Below are positions 40,815 to 53,376 of a DNA stretch of 64,000 nt, one piece after another. The DNA is from Tubulanus polymorphus (Eukaryota; Nemertea; Palaeonemertea; Tubulaniformes; Tubulanidae), in assembly GCF_964204645.1 (NCBI RefSeq), contig NC_134027.1, positions 1 through 64,000 of the forward strand, written 5' to 3'. The position numbers and the translations under genes were made by a program. Numbering within the stretch: the first letter of the stretch is position 1; each line of letters begins with the position of its first letter. The notes beneath the pieces are model-generated. The model was not told where the DNA came from, made no database searches, and saw only the letters and a program-made list of their open reading frames with translations.

Positions 40815-40930
40815 GTGCTGGTTGCAGTCATCGCTTAGACTTAAGACCAGTCTAAGACCAACTATAGCCTATCTAACAGCTTAAGACCAGTCTTAAGATT
40901 TAAGTCCACTTTTAAGTCACGACTGTGCAT
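40815..40930. mobile_element. Family A palindromic MITE, downstream of ALG-2
   Basis: GGTTGCAGTCATCGCTTAGA, ACTTAAGACCAGTCTAAGACC, its inverse, and a right end AAGTCACGACTGTGCA. Right terminus truncated. Confidence 0.7.
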
Positions 40931-41741
40931 CTAATTAAACTTCAATTGTAATTGAATAGACTTCAATTTGTTAAATTAACCGACTTAAAACTGCGACTAG
41001 TTTGACTTAATGTGGAAAAGAAATATGATGTTTTTTAAAATGTCTTATTTGTGATGTTGTTTGATGGGCGCAGTAAATCAGGGGTTGACTGTATTTGATA
41101 ATTGTGTATAAATTTGTTTGTAAGTTCTCTAAGTGAATTCTGATCAATGTATTAAAATAGCTATTTAATTAACAGATAAATAATCATGTATTTTATTTAC
41201 TCTAATTTCGCTGTGGTTATCCTGCGAATAGAATTGTCTTGTGAATCTTTTACAGCAAGAATTTATCATTCATGTATCCAATATATATGTATGAGTTTCT
41301 GTTCAGTTATTGCTGCAAAAGGAGAGTAACGTATTTATACTTATGAAAAAATGATTTTTCACAGAATATAAAACTGCGAAGTGAAAAAAGTGTTTCTCAG
41401 TGTTTTCTACCCCAGGATTATTAGTTGATTCAGAGTGTTATAAAGGCCAAGTGTATCAAATTAACCTGGGTCATTGTGGCCCAGGTTAATAGAGGATGTA
41501 CAGGGGTGTCCCGGGTTCGAACCCAGTAATTACTGATACTGATTCAGAGTGGTCCTGATGCTGAATAGAGGATGTACAGGGGTGTCCCGGGTTCGAACCC
41601 AGTAATCACGGATACTGATTCAGAGTGGACCTGATGCTGAATAGAGGATGTATAGGGCTGTCCCGGGTTTGAGCCCAGTAATTACTGATACTGGTTCAGA
41701 GTGGTCCCGATGCTGAATAGAGAATGTACAGGGGTGGCACG

Positions 41742-41907
41742 ACCGTACGGTGCTGCCTCTATACTCATCGTTAGCGGAATTTTCATACACTAACTAAAGT
41801 CACCTCTGGCAGTCGATGTGCCCTCCGTCACCCTAGCTTGCCAGAGTTGACTAAGTTAGTGTATGAAAATCCCGCTAACGATGAGCATAGTGGCAGCACC
41901 ATACGGT
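41742..41907. mobile_element. ACCGTACGGT palindromic element, copy 2
   Basis: Arms ACCGTACGGTGCTGCCTCTA ... TAGTGGCAGCACCATACGGT. Sits between GTGGCACG and GAAATGTTTATATC. Confidence 0.88.
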
Positions 41908-42116
41908 GAAATGTTTATATCAACAGAAGTGATGCTGAATAGAGGATGTACAGGGATGTCCCGGGTTTGAACCCAGTAATTACTGATACTGATTCAGACT
42001 GGGTCCTGATGCTGAATAGAGGATGTACAGGGGTGTCACGGGTTTGAGCCCAGTAATTACTGACACTGATTCAGAGTGGTCCCGATGCTGAATAGAGGAT
42101 GTACAGAGGTGTCACG

Positions 42117-42283
42117 ACCGTACGGTGCTGCCGCTATGCTCATCGTTAGCGGAATTTTCATACACTAACTAAAGTCACCTCTGGCAATCGATCTGCCATC
42201 CGTAACCCTAGCTTGCCAGAGTTGACTACCGTTAGTGTATGAAAATCCCGCTAACGATGTGCATAGCGGCAGCACCATACGGT
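42117..42283. mobile_element. ACCGTACGGT palindromic element, copy 3
   Basis: Arms as in copy 2, with CCGCTATGCTCATCGTTAGC and GCTAACGATGTGCATAGCGG. Junctions with the monomer (GTGTCACG on the left, GAAATGTTTATATCGCAACA on the right) match copy 4. Confidence 0.88.
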
Positions 42284-43569
42284 GAAATGTTTATATCGCA
42301 ACAAAAGTGATGCTGAATAGAGGATGAACAGGGGTGTTCCAGGGTTCGAACCCAGTAATTACTGATACTGGTTCAGAGTGCGGTCCTGATGCTGGATAGA
42401 GGATGTACAGGGGTGTCCCGGTTTCGAACCCAGTAATTACTGATACTGGTTCAGAGTGCGGTCCTGATGCTGGATAGAGGATGTACAGGGGTGTCCCGGT
42501 TTCGAACCCAGTAATTACTGATACTGGTTCAGAGTGCGGTCCTGATGCTGGATAGAGGATGTACAGGGGTGTTCCGGTTTCGAACCCAGTAATTACTGAT
42601 ACTGGTTCAGAGTGCGGTCCTGATGCTGGATAGAGGATGTACAGGTGTTCCGGTTTCGAACCCAGTAATTACTGATACTGATTCAGAGTGGTCCTGGTGC
42701 TGAATAGAGGATGTACAGGGGTGTCCTGGGTTGGAACCCAGTAATTACTGATACTGGTTCAGAGTGGTCCTGATGCCGGATAGAGGATGTACAGGTGTGT
42801 CCTGGGTTGGAACCCAGTAATTACTGATATTGGTTCAGAGTGGTCCTGATGCCGAATAGAGGATGTACAGGTGTGTCCTGGGTTGGAACCCAGTAATTAC
42901 TGATACTGATTCAGAGTGGTCCTGATGCTGGATAGAGGATGTACAGGGGTGTTCCGGTTTCGAACCCAGTAATTACTGACACTGATTCAGAGTGGTCCTG
43001 ATGCCGAATAGAGGATGTACAGGGGTGTTCCGGTTTCGAACCCAGTAATTACTGATACTGGTTCAGAGTTGTACTGATGCTGAATAGAGGATGTACAGGG
43101 GTGTTCCGGTTTCGAACCCAGTAATTACTGATACTGATTCAGAGTGGTCATGATGCCGAATAGAGGATGTACAGGGGTGTTCCGGTTTCGAACCCAGTAA
43201 TTACTGATACTGGTTCAGAGTGCGGTCCTGATGCTGGATAGAGGATGTACAGGGGTGTCCCGGTTTCGAACCCAGTAATTACTGATACTGGTTCAGAGTG
43301 CGGTCCTGATGCTGGATAGAGGATGTACAGGGGTGTCCCGGTTTCGAACCCAGTAATTACTGATACTGGTTCAGAGTTGTACTGATGCTGAATAGAGGAT
43401 GTACAGGGGTGTTCCGGTTTCGAACCCAGTAATTACTGATACTGATTCAGAGTGGTCATGATGCCGAATAGAGGATGTACAGGTGTGTCCTGGGTTGGAA
43501 CCCAGTAATTACTGATACTGATTCAGAGTGGTCCTGATGCTGAATAGAAGATGTACAGGGGGTGTCACG

Positions 43570-43736
43570 ACCGTACGGTGCTGTCGCTATACTCATCGTT
43601 AGCGGAATTTTCATACACTTACTAAAGTCACCTCTGGCAATCGATGTGCCTTCCGTAACCCTAGCTTACCAGAGTTGACTACCGTTAGTGTATGAAAATC
43701 CCGCTAACGATGTGCATAGCGGCAGCACCATACGGT
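43570..43736. mobile_element. ACCGTACGGT palindromic element, copy 4
   Basis: Nearly identical to copy 3, including the GTGTCACG left and AACAAAAGTGATGCTGAATA right flanks. This indicates that the element was amplified together with the array. Confidence 0.88.
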
Positions 43737-45891
43737 GAAATGTTTATATCGCAACAAAAGTGATGCTGAATAGAGGATGAACAGGGGTGTTCCAGGGTTC
43801 GAACCCAGTAATTACTGACACTGATTCAGACTGGTCCTGATGCTGAATAGAAGATGTACAGGGTATCCCGGTTTCGAACCCAGTAATTACTGACACTGAG
43901 TCAGAGTGGTCCTGATGCTGAATAGAGGATGTACGGAGGTGTTCCGGTTTCGAACCCAGTAATTACTGACACTGATTCCGAGTGGTCCTGATGCTGAATA
44001 GAGGATGTACAGGGGTGTCCCGGGTTCGAACCCAGTAATTACTGACACTGATTCAGAGTAGTCCTCATGCTGAATAGCGTATGTACAAGGGTGTCCTGGG
44101 TTCGAACCCGGTGATTAATAGTGGTCCTGATTCTGAATAGAGAATGTACAGGGGTGTCCCGGGTTCGAACCCGGTGATTCAGAGTGATTCTGATGCTGAA
44201 CAAAGGATATACAGGGGTGTCGCAGGCTCGAACACAGTAATCACTGATACTGATACTCCGAGAATCTTGCTGTTATTAATAGAACAAGTTTTGGTTCTTC
44301 ATCTACGTGAATATCATCCATGTATTGAAATTCTATCGAATTCTATACAAAGGATCTATTGTGAATTTAGTTCGATGAAAATCCGACAGAGGGCGTAAAA
44401 CTTCGAAATACCCTTTAGACCCCCTAGGAAACTCGAAAAACCTCCCGAAATGTTAAAAGATCCATATTTGAATTCATCTGTGTATTCAAAACATATTCAA
44501 ATTACTTGGGAATCAATTAATTAGGCAACGTAATTATTTGTCTAACGCTTTTAAACTTATTCGAAAACGACTGATTGTTCATTTTCAAGTAAAAAAGAAT
44601 TTGTTGACAGTCGTTTCTAAACACCTCATACCCCATCTGATGGAATTTCTGTGAACTATGCTCCCAGCTCAGAACACATGTAGTTCCTACCCTAGCCGCC
44701 AGGTGTCTAGACTTTTAGCTACTTCCGGTCCTCAGCCTTCTTAAATCCTCACAACGATCAGCTCCGAAATTAATGAATCGTACTCAATGAAAATTAATTT
44801 AAAAGTTCTTTCGATTTTATTATTATTATTATTATATATATAATTTTGATATTTACTCTTATCGACAAAATAATTCGGCTCTAAAACAATCTACACAAAT
44901 GACTGAAAATTAGAAGTAGTTACATACAATTATCGTGTCATTAAAATGCTCTCAATAATGTCATGGGTTACTCTCTCCCTATATCTCTCTTTTTCTAACT
45001 ATGAAATAATTTCTTATAAATAAAAAATGCTGCGTTAATAAATTCGCCATTGATTTTAAACTGATTTTTCACATTGTTGCATTTTGATGAAGACGATGTC
45101 ATGGATACGCGTCGTACTCATTTGAATATTAATTCGATTGACCTATATATATATCTAATTTGAATGCAATCTGACCTAGTTTGAGCTCGATTTGACCTAC
45201 AAATAACTAATTTCAACACATAATCATTTATGTTTTTTTTGTTGTAAATACATAGACGACCATTTTTCCTACATTGAACAATTTACATAATATCGATTAT
45301 TTACAATAGGTATTGATTCGTGTTCCATATATATATATATATATATACTTGCACATGTACACAATGTCATGGTTGATGATTTACACAAAAAACACGGTTA
45401 CAACAATATCGATCCGATGATACATACACTAACACATACATATACAGTTAATCGATATGCAAATATATATTTGTACTAATAATAGTTAATCATGTACTGA
45501 ATTATTTACAAAACTAATCCATAAATGTATCATTATCAATATTATATACAACTATTGTAACTAACTGACCATATTGTTGGCGTATGTATCTAAAGTTACT
45601 ATATTCGAGATTCAACTGCCTTTCATACTTTAACGGAAGATATTTGAATATTCTGTAATACTTTAATTATCATAAATATAATCATCATTATTATAACCAT
45701 TAATACTTTAAAATAAAATACCTATGACGCTTAGTCGAACGACTGTCCATCCGCAGTGGACCTTTCAGATGAGAATTGGCCCGAGGAATATTTGTCTTGA
45801 TTTTGCTTAGAGGGTTGTCAAAGGTTGCCCATTTGTGGCTTAGAGGTTGCCCAGAGGTTGCCCAGATGGTTGGCTACCCACAAGGGTAGTC

Positions 45892-46098
45892 GTTAGATCC
45901 TATAACCGACTTGTCGCACATGCGCATTGACTGCCTGGAAAAAACTCATAAAAAAACTCTTAAAAAACTCATGAAAAGTAAATAAAAATTCAGGATTCGA
46001 ACACGTAACCACGGTAGCGTTAGTCTAACGATATAACACGGCGCTAACGCTGCTAGCTTGCCAAATCACCCGCATTGTAACTACCTATAGGATCTAAC
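45892..46098 (-). mobile_element. tRNA-derived element between 13-bp inverted repeats
   Basis: On the minus strand TAGCAGCGTTAGCGCCGTG (A box-like) is followed about 40 bp later by GTGTTCGAATCCTG (B box, 46002-45990). A perfect inverted pair GTTAGATCCTATA (45892-45904) and TATAGGATCTAAC (46086-46098) flanks it. Likely a SINE head with A-rich tail (45940-45990), or a composite. Confidence 0.6.
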
Positions 46099-46774
46099 AT
46101 TTACCACCCACAAGTACTAAGTTTCATCTTCACAGCGCCCTCTTTCGGCCGCTGTTTGATTCTATTGATGTCAGAGCGCGAAAGGAACGTACGGTTGAAT
46201 AATGATTAATGGTAACCGTTGCGCGGCTAGATTCTGTCGTTGCCGTTTACTGCGTCACAGATCGATATAGAAAACACTCTCTTAGTGACAAATCAATCAT
46301 AAAACACGGGTTAACGCCATGAATAATTTATAGCGATTTTGTAAACAGTGACCATCAGTATAATATCTCTCCGTCCTTATACAACAACAATGAATACAGA
46401 TTTTTATACATTGCACGCTCGCCTGCCACGGCACAATGATTCATCTTGGCGGAGATCGTATCAAAAAATTGACAACTTGAAATATTATAATTGGTTAACG
46501 GTTGACCGGATAGTGAACGGGTTTAACACACGTGACCAGTTTTATAACGATTAGATGAATATTGTTTGATTGCACGAATAAATGTATAAATCTTTCTCTT
46601 ATCAAGATGGCCGCCTGCATCTTCGAACCACGCCGGAAAACCCGGTAGAAAATTGGCTATATGCGCCACCTGGTATGATAACTGAAAATAAGGGCCGCCA
46701 TCTTTACATCACGTGTATCGACCTAATATTTTTCAACAAAAAATTGTTATCGAAGTGAGATTCAGGTTGCAGAT

Positions 46775-46860
46775 AAATGGGATTCGAACCCAATGTTTTC
46801 CAATTTTGCGCAAACATCCCTGACACGCGGGACCTCTCAATTATGCCTTTAACTCTAATT
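46775..46860 (-). other. tRNA-like fragment (B box)
   Basis: Minus strand TTGGGTTCGAATCCCATTTA gives a good T-arm/B box. AATTGAGAGGTCCCGCGTGT lies upstream at a plausible A-box distance, but the D-arm and acceptor stem are not convincing. Called as a relic. Confidence 0.4.
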
Positions 46861-47070
46861 AACAATAGTTAATCAAACAAGTTCACAACAGTTTTATCAA
46901 TGACTAGTAGTTTAGAACTTCACGGAGGCAGTGTTTTTAATGTGATCATTTCGATGGTAAAGTTTCTGATGTCCGCAGTTTGAAGAAAAATCTTATATAC
47001 AATGACGCAACAATGACGTACGTTCGATCACATGATTACAGTGTCATGGAGACGCGAATAGTTTTTTTTT

Positions 47071-50000
47071 CTAAGCGATGAGGCTTTTCGGTTCCTCTCT
47101 ATCTCTCACCATCCCGGAGACATGTGATTGTAAATGCATTTCTAACGCCGACGGAGTAACGCATACTTTGTTGCACAGATGACACGTGGTCTTCCACAGC
47201 CAGGCCGAGTCGTTATGAGGCCCGTCGCGTTGCTGCTGTTCCGCCGGTGATTGCGGAGCGCCACCTATTTTATTGATTCGTTCGCCTTCGTTATTATTGT
47301 TCATACCGTTTCGCATTTCGTGGCTGTTATTAGAATCGCCGGTTTTCGTGCTATAGTCTTTCGGCGAGGAACTGCTGACGACGAGCGATGGTTCGGGTTT
47401 CATTCCGCTCATCGTCATGAACGCTTCGGCCTTCATTTTCATGTAATCGGCTGCCGAACTGGCGGCCACTGATAAATGCGGGAAACTACCGTTCATGCTT
47501 TGTATAACCGGTATTTCGTTCATTTTCGGCGAGATTCCGTTATGATGAAAAGCGGGATAGGGGAAATAGAGTTCGGACGGACCGCGATGTCCGAACATGA
47601 AATCCGGTTCTTTCGACGGCATCGGAATCGGATGATCGATAGCGATTCGTCTGCCTCGACGTGAAGGACCGTTATTCCACATGTGCGTACCCATGTGTAC
47701 TTTCAGATTGCCTTTAGTAGTGAAAGCCTTTCCGCAGACGGTACATTTAAACGGTTTATCTCCCGTATGAGTGCGTATATGTATCTGTAAAGCACTCGCG
47801 CTCGAAAAGTTCTTTAAACACGTTTGGCATTGGTGTTTATTGGGTCGGCGAACAAACGGCGATCCGCAGCCCGGCTCCGACGACGAGTTCAAGTGCGAGA
47901 CGCTAGGTGGCGTTAGTGACGACGACGACGACGGTTGCGAGGCAACGGGAGACAATGCGGGTTTCTTATCGGGCGGTTCTTCAGAGTGTGAGGATGATGG
48001 CGGCTGCGGCTGGGGCGCCGTAATCACGTGACTAATGACTGGTACCAGCGGGATGATGTTGTCCTCTGATTTGGTACTGATTTGTGAATTGCTGTCCTCT
48101 GATCCGTGGTTGAAAGCTTGCGACGGCAGATCTCTGATTTTGTGCGTTAACATGTGCTGTTTCATGTTACCCCTCGTCGAGAAACCTCTGTCGCAAACTT
48201 CGCATTTAAACGGTCGTTCTTTCGTGTGACTTCTATAGTGAATATCGAGCGCACTGCGGCAAGCGAATGTCTTCAAACAAATGTTACACGTGGTGAATTT
48301 CTCGCCCATTTGTGACGTCAAATCCAACGCACCAATCCCAGCGCTGAACGGCGACCCCTGGTGGTGGAAACTACCGAACGGGGACATTAAAGGTGGCGCT
48401 GCGAGTTGTTCTTTCGGGTAATCATCGTTTTCACTGATGGAGTCTTTGATAGCGTCATCTGGCGGTGAATTGGGTCGTCCTGGTTGACTGCTGATGGCCG
48501 AGTTAGGTGATCCGGCACCGGTTCTGTTGTTGTAAATAGAGGGTGGGCTGTGACTGCGACCAGTGCTCATATCTAACGGTCGCGGATGTGGCATCATCTC
48601 GAAGTTGGGTCTAGTGGGATCCATGGCTCGAACGTGTTGTTCTAACGCGGCCAGCGAGGTAGAATACACTGAGTGTGACTGGTTCCCGCCTTCGTCCGAC
48701 GATTGGCTAGTTATACTTCCGGAATTCGAAGGTGGTCTGTTCATTGGTTGATTATCTCTCGGGCTAGGCGAACTCTGTCTGACAGGACCCGGTGTACTCT
48801 GATGGCTGTCTCGACCTCCCGTTGTTTCTTCATGGTTATGTTTCTCGAGTAGCGGAGCTGAGCCGGACCGCTGGTGCTGCTGCTGCTGTACGGGTGGGGA
48901 TGGAGACCTCATATCGCGTTGACTCTCGCGGAACTCACGCGCCCTGCTGCTCAAATCCAGCTCCCCTAACGAATGCCTCATCGGTGGCAGAGACAGCCCT
49001 AACGCCGGGTGATGGTGCGGTAACCCGTAATGATGGTTCATACCGGCCGCCATCATCTCATGGTTATGAATGAATTCCATATGACGCGACATATCTAAAG
49101 CAGATGAGTTCTGCTGATCGGCTGTATGAATGCGGATATGCTGTTGTAAGACGAGGCTGTTTGTGAATTGTTTATGACAAACTGGACACTGGTGTAACAT
49201 TCTAATCGGTGGTTTGGCACGATGGACTCCCATATGAGTTTTAAGGTTGCCTTTAGTAGTAAAAGCTCGTCCGCATATTTTACATTTGAACGGGCGTTCC
49301 CCGGTATGAATGCGATAGTGCATCTGTAGAGCGCTTTTACAGCTGAGAACCCGGTGACAGATCGCGCACTGATTCGGATCGGTCACTTTCGTATCGATGT
49401 TATGAACTAACTCTTCCAGTTTGGACGTTTCCGACTTGTCGATTTCCATGAATTGTTCAAGCGGGTCTTCTGTTTTAGTCGAACTGCGCATAGGCGGTCG
49501 AAAGAATGGGTTGTCCATACCCATCATCGGTAGAGTACCGGGTAGAGGCATACCTGCCATGGTATGATGCCCGTGAATTGGCATGGGTACGTGAAGCGGC
49601 GTCGACGTTAACGGCATGCTGTATATAGGATGAATCGGAGTAGTCGGTAAACTCGGAGCACTCCGGATACTGGCGGCCGGACTCGTTACATCCGGTGAGA
49701 TCAAAGATGGGGGCTCGCTCCCGACTGCCGGACAATGTCCCGATTGAGAGGTCGGGGTCGTCGGCTCGTCCGGGTGTTCGGGCTCTTCGCGTTTAATCAT
49801 CTCCCCGCTAGGTGGCGTTGACGAAGGTCTCGGCTGTTCTAGAGGAGTGTTCGGAGCTATCCCGTATCCTGGTGTGGTCGACGTTGACGACGACGATGAC
49901 GTCATATCCTGAGGTAGAGCTGATTGGTTGAGTAATGGTGGATGTAGTTTATCGAGGTGTTCTGGTACAGGATTCGGATTCATTTTGATGTGCGGGTACT

Positions 50001-50087
50001 TGGCTTTATGTCGACTGAAATGAACTTTCAGATTCCCGCGTGTCGAAAATCGGTTTCCGCAAATATTGCACTTGAAAGGTCTTTCAC
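47071..50087 (-). CDS. sall: SALL terminal exon
   Basis: Acceptor TATATTTCTAG before 50087. It completes a Gly codon and reads [20 protein letters not shown] onward, so the coding exon extends 104 bases upstream of the internal Met at 49983. TAA at 47073-47071. CpG and GC content is higher than in the flanks, as expected for constrained coding sequence. Confidence 0.96.
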
Positions 50088-53000
50088 CTAGAAATATACA
50101 GAAATATAGACATATTAAATATTATGACTGAATAATTCACAAAGCCATGACATTGTAAAACACTGCAATTCAACATACATCGAACATATGCACTTCGTAT
50201 GATCACACAGAACTAAAATTCAACCATGGATCAAGGCCCACAGTTCCACCACACAGTTATTAGGTAGATTTTCGGTGTTTTATGTTTGCATCTAGTTGCA
50301 CAGTTGTGACTAAAGAAGGCTGAAAGTGGTCGTTATAAATCAAGGTGTTAGATTGACTATAGAACTAAGATGATCCAGCCCAAACACGTCAAATGAAAAG
50401 ATTCTATTCAAATTTGAAAAGTGAAAGCCTTTTGAATGTAACAAACTTGCGCAAATAAAAGGAATTGAATACATTTTAAATTTTGAGATTTAATCACAAG
50501 CGGGTGTTCACGAATCCAAACACTGGTGTTTGTCTGGTCAACTTGACTCAATTCAATAATTGAATAGACGAACTAGTAATGGCATCTGTTGTTGAGATGG
50601 CTACTATTCTTTCGGTCTGAATGCAATAAACTAGTATTGCAAGTTTTAAGTTTCTTTTCATCCTTTTTGAGTATTTATTTCCTGCTCAAAGACGGGAAAT
50701 GATAATCACTAGACTCAACACCAACCGCTGGGCTTCGTTCTTTATATTGTATCTAAAAATCTGTTCACTTCAGAGATAATTTATAACCACGTATAACACC
50801 TATAGAGCTGTATATCAATTAAACCATCTTTGAGGGTTACACTTCTATTTGTCCGAAGATCAATTAAAACCCTTGAGAAATATTCTGAATAAGTGATTGT
50901 GAAGTGTAAATGCCCGGGTCACCTCGTCCTAAAGCTATGAATGGGCGCGTGTTTGCGTAACATCGTAAATTGATGGTTTCGAATAAAATGACAAACTTTC
51001 AATTTTTAACGAATGATAAAAATACGTAACCAGAAATGACACGGGTTCAGCTAGGTTTGATGAGGTTTTATTAGTCAGTCGTTAGGGGCTCGGTGAAGGC
51101 CGAGAATTTCCCGTTTCTTTCATAAATAACCATCGAACGTTTTATAAGATTCCCCCCGAAAAAAGATTGATGGACGCCGAAAGACAAGACAAGAACCAAA
51201 GACGTTCGCGTCGTCATTAATTTCGTAAATGAAAAAGAACCAACGATCATTAATCGTCAGCCTCTTGTCGTAAAGGCGAGGAATTTTCAGTCTCATGAAA
51301 TTAGCTTATTTATCATTTTTCCTGCGCGCTGAGTCGTAATTACATGTGAAGACGTAATATTTCTATCGATTTCATCAGATTTTCTGTAATTTCCGCGACA
51401 TCAACGCGACATAAGACATTAGACATTAGACATTAGATTTGCATCATTCGTGCATTAGAACGGCTGATAATTGTCATAATTTGAATTACGCATCAGCCAC
51501 CCCGTACTCGTCTCTCTTCGCCCGAGATGAACAAGAATGTGGCAAGAATTCCTAATTTTCCCTCCGACGGCATATCGCGGAAGTACTTAAAGCTAATTCT
51601 ACCGTCGAATTATAATTTGTTTTCTTGAATTAGATCATTCATCCTAAAAACACCCGGAGCTGTCGCGCTGTCTTGTGACCCCCGCAATATTCGACGAAAT
51701 GATTAATCTATTCGAACCGAAACGGCTGCACGCCGCGCTCTTTTTATCAGCTAGATCCATTTCTTTAATTTCAGAATAATCCGCCTGCCAGGGCCGGCTC
51801 TTTACTGTCATAATCTCATTCAATAATTAACCCCTTTAAAGTAACTTTTATTCACCGGGAGACAAAAACAGCAATAATTTGCGTGGGTTGTTTTATAAAA
51901 AGTCACACCGGTCTAAAAGTCATCGCTTTCTTTGTCGCCTATCTAATTATGAAATAAAAAGCCGGCCATTTTGTGAATGCATAAATCACGGTCGCCCGAT
52001 TCTCTGAGAGTCCCTCTCAGTGATCCGGTGTGAATGGAATCTCTTGAACAAGATGATGGATAAAATAATATAATAAAAGCTGCTGCCCTTTTTTTCTGTT
52101 ATGGCAGATTTTATATTCAATCTGACGATCGAGTTGAGTCGGAGCCACCCACACGGAACATCTTGAAGAGTGCCCAGACGCGGCGGGGGCCAAACAATAA
52201 ACCGAGTGAATGTCTTTTAATCGCCCACGCGCGCCATCTGGATCTATCTCAGTTGTATTCGCATGTTTTCTCTGTGAGTGAGAAATCTCTGCAATGCGCT
52301 AAAAGCTTGCGTCCAGTTGCAAGGTTCTCAGTTAAGATTTCTATCTCTTTGATTGAAAACAATCAGTTTTACTCTTAGCAGACAAACTTAACTATGAACT
52401 GTGACGTCATGCCGTTAAATACTGGATTCCTAGGGTCAATGTTTATAAGTAACAATAATAACATTAATATATTTAATATTCATCAATTCAATCTTTTTTT
52501 ATCAACGGTCGTTAGTTCCCGAATCCGCCGCGACTATGGTGGCGGCAGCACATTTGAATTACGATTCCTAGGCGAGGAATGACACGACGAGTATTTTTCT
52601 CCTAGAATTAATTAAGTCCAATAGTATTCAATGGAAATTGAAAAAATTCAACATGAATTATATGAAATCACCGCTTATAAAACGCTATGAAAAGAGATTT
52701 TTAAATCTAATTTCTAAGAAGTTTGATGAATGAATGGAGTTAAAATTGTCAATTTTGATCAATAATATCAAATTTGACCCCAACTGTTTGAATAACACGA
52801 ACAATGGTAACTGTAATATTATTAAATCTAACCCCCGACCTGGCTGGACCTGGTTTATATTGTTTGATATTTAAGACGATGCTCTAAAGGATTGATAATT
52901 GAGAGAAGGCCGATTGTTAATGAAAAGTTTATTAAAGTGATTTATTTTAATAAAAATCTCGTCGTCGATTTATCCGTACAAAACGCGTCTAATGAAACGA

Positions 53001-53297
53001 CGACAATTTATCACACACAGATTATTACAATAAATTGCGCCACGTCGTTTCGGCTGATGACGATTTGACTTTTAGCCTCTTTGGTTTATTATGATAATAA
53101 AAAACCTAAGTGTGGATAATACGGTTCTTTCTATTGGCGACGGACGCGAGGAATAGCGGGACGATGAATCAAAATGAAACACAGCGACTATTTATTTCAT
53201 CGGGGTGCGAATAATGAAAATTTAATAAGCACAATTTCACCCTGTGTTAACAGCTCACAGCGAGCACCCGCTGATCGCACAAAGCCTTCTCGACCAG

Positions 53298-53376
<79 letters not shown>

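Larger units (their letters stand above)
41484..44250. repeat. tRNA-like tandem array II (about 78-bp monomers)
   Basis: About 30 monomers of the order GATTCAGAGTGGTCCTGATG, CTGAATAGAGGATGTACAGG, GGTGTCCCGG, GTTCGAACCCAGTAATTACT. GGTTCGAACCC matches the pol III B box. The surrounding CTGGGTTCGAACCCAG is a perfect 5-bp T-arm with a 7-base loop in several copies. TTCAGAGTGG(T) stands where an A box would be, about 45 bp upstream. No cloverleaf acceptor stem is evident, so these are tRNA-derived repeats and not tRNA genes. Three palindromic elements interrupt it. Confidence 0.93.
44251..47070. other. SALL 3' UTR/flank and intergenic region
   Basis: AT-rich sequence, likely including the spalt-like 3' UTR (minus strand) near 47070. 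(ATT)n at about 44818-44835 and (AT)n at about 45330-45347. Clusters of GGTTGCCCA (45815-45865). No other gene was recognised. The poly(A) site of the spalt gene was not fixed. Confidence 0.5.

Noticed and set aside
41484-44250. Cluster of functional tRNA genes
   Set aside because: T-arm and B box are good, but no 7-bp acceptor stem or anticodon arm could be drawn; period and homogeneity indicate a satellite.
47251-49735. Several 60-90 residue open frames on both strands
   Set aside because: Shadows of the SALL terminal exon in other frames.
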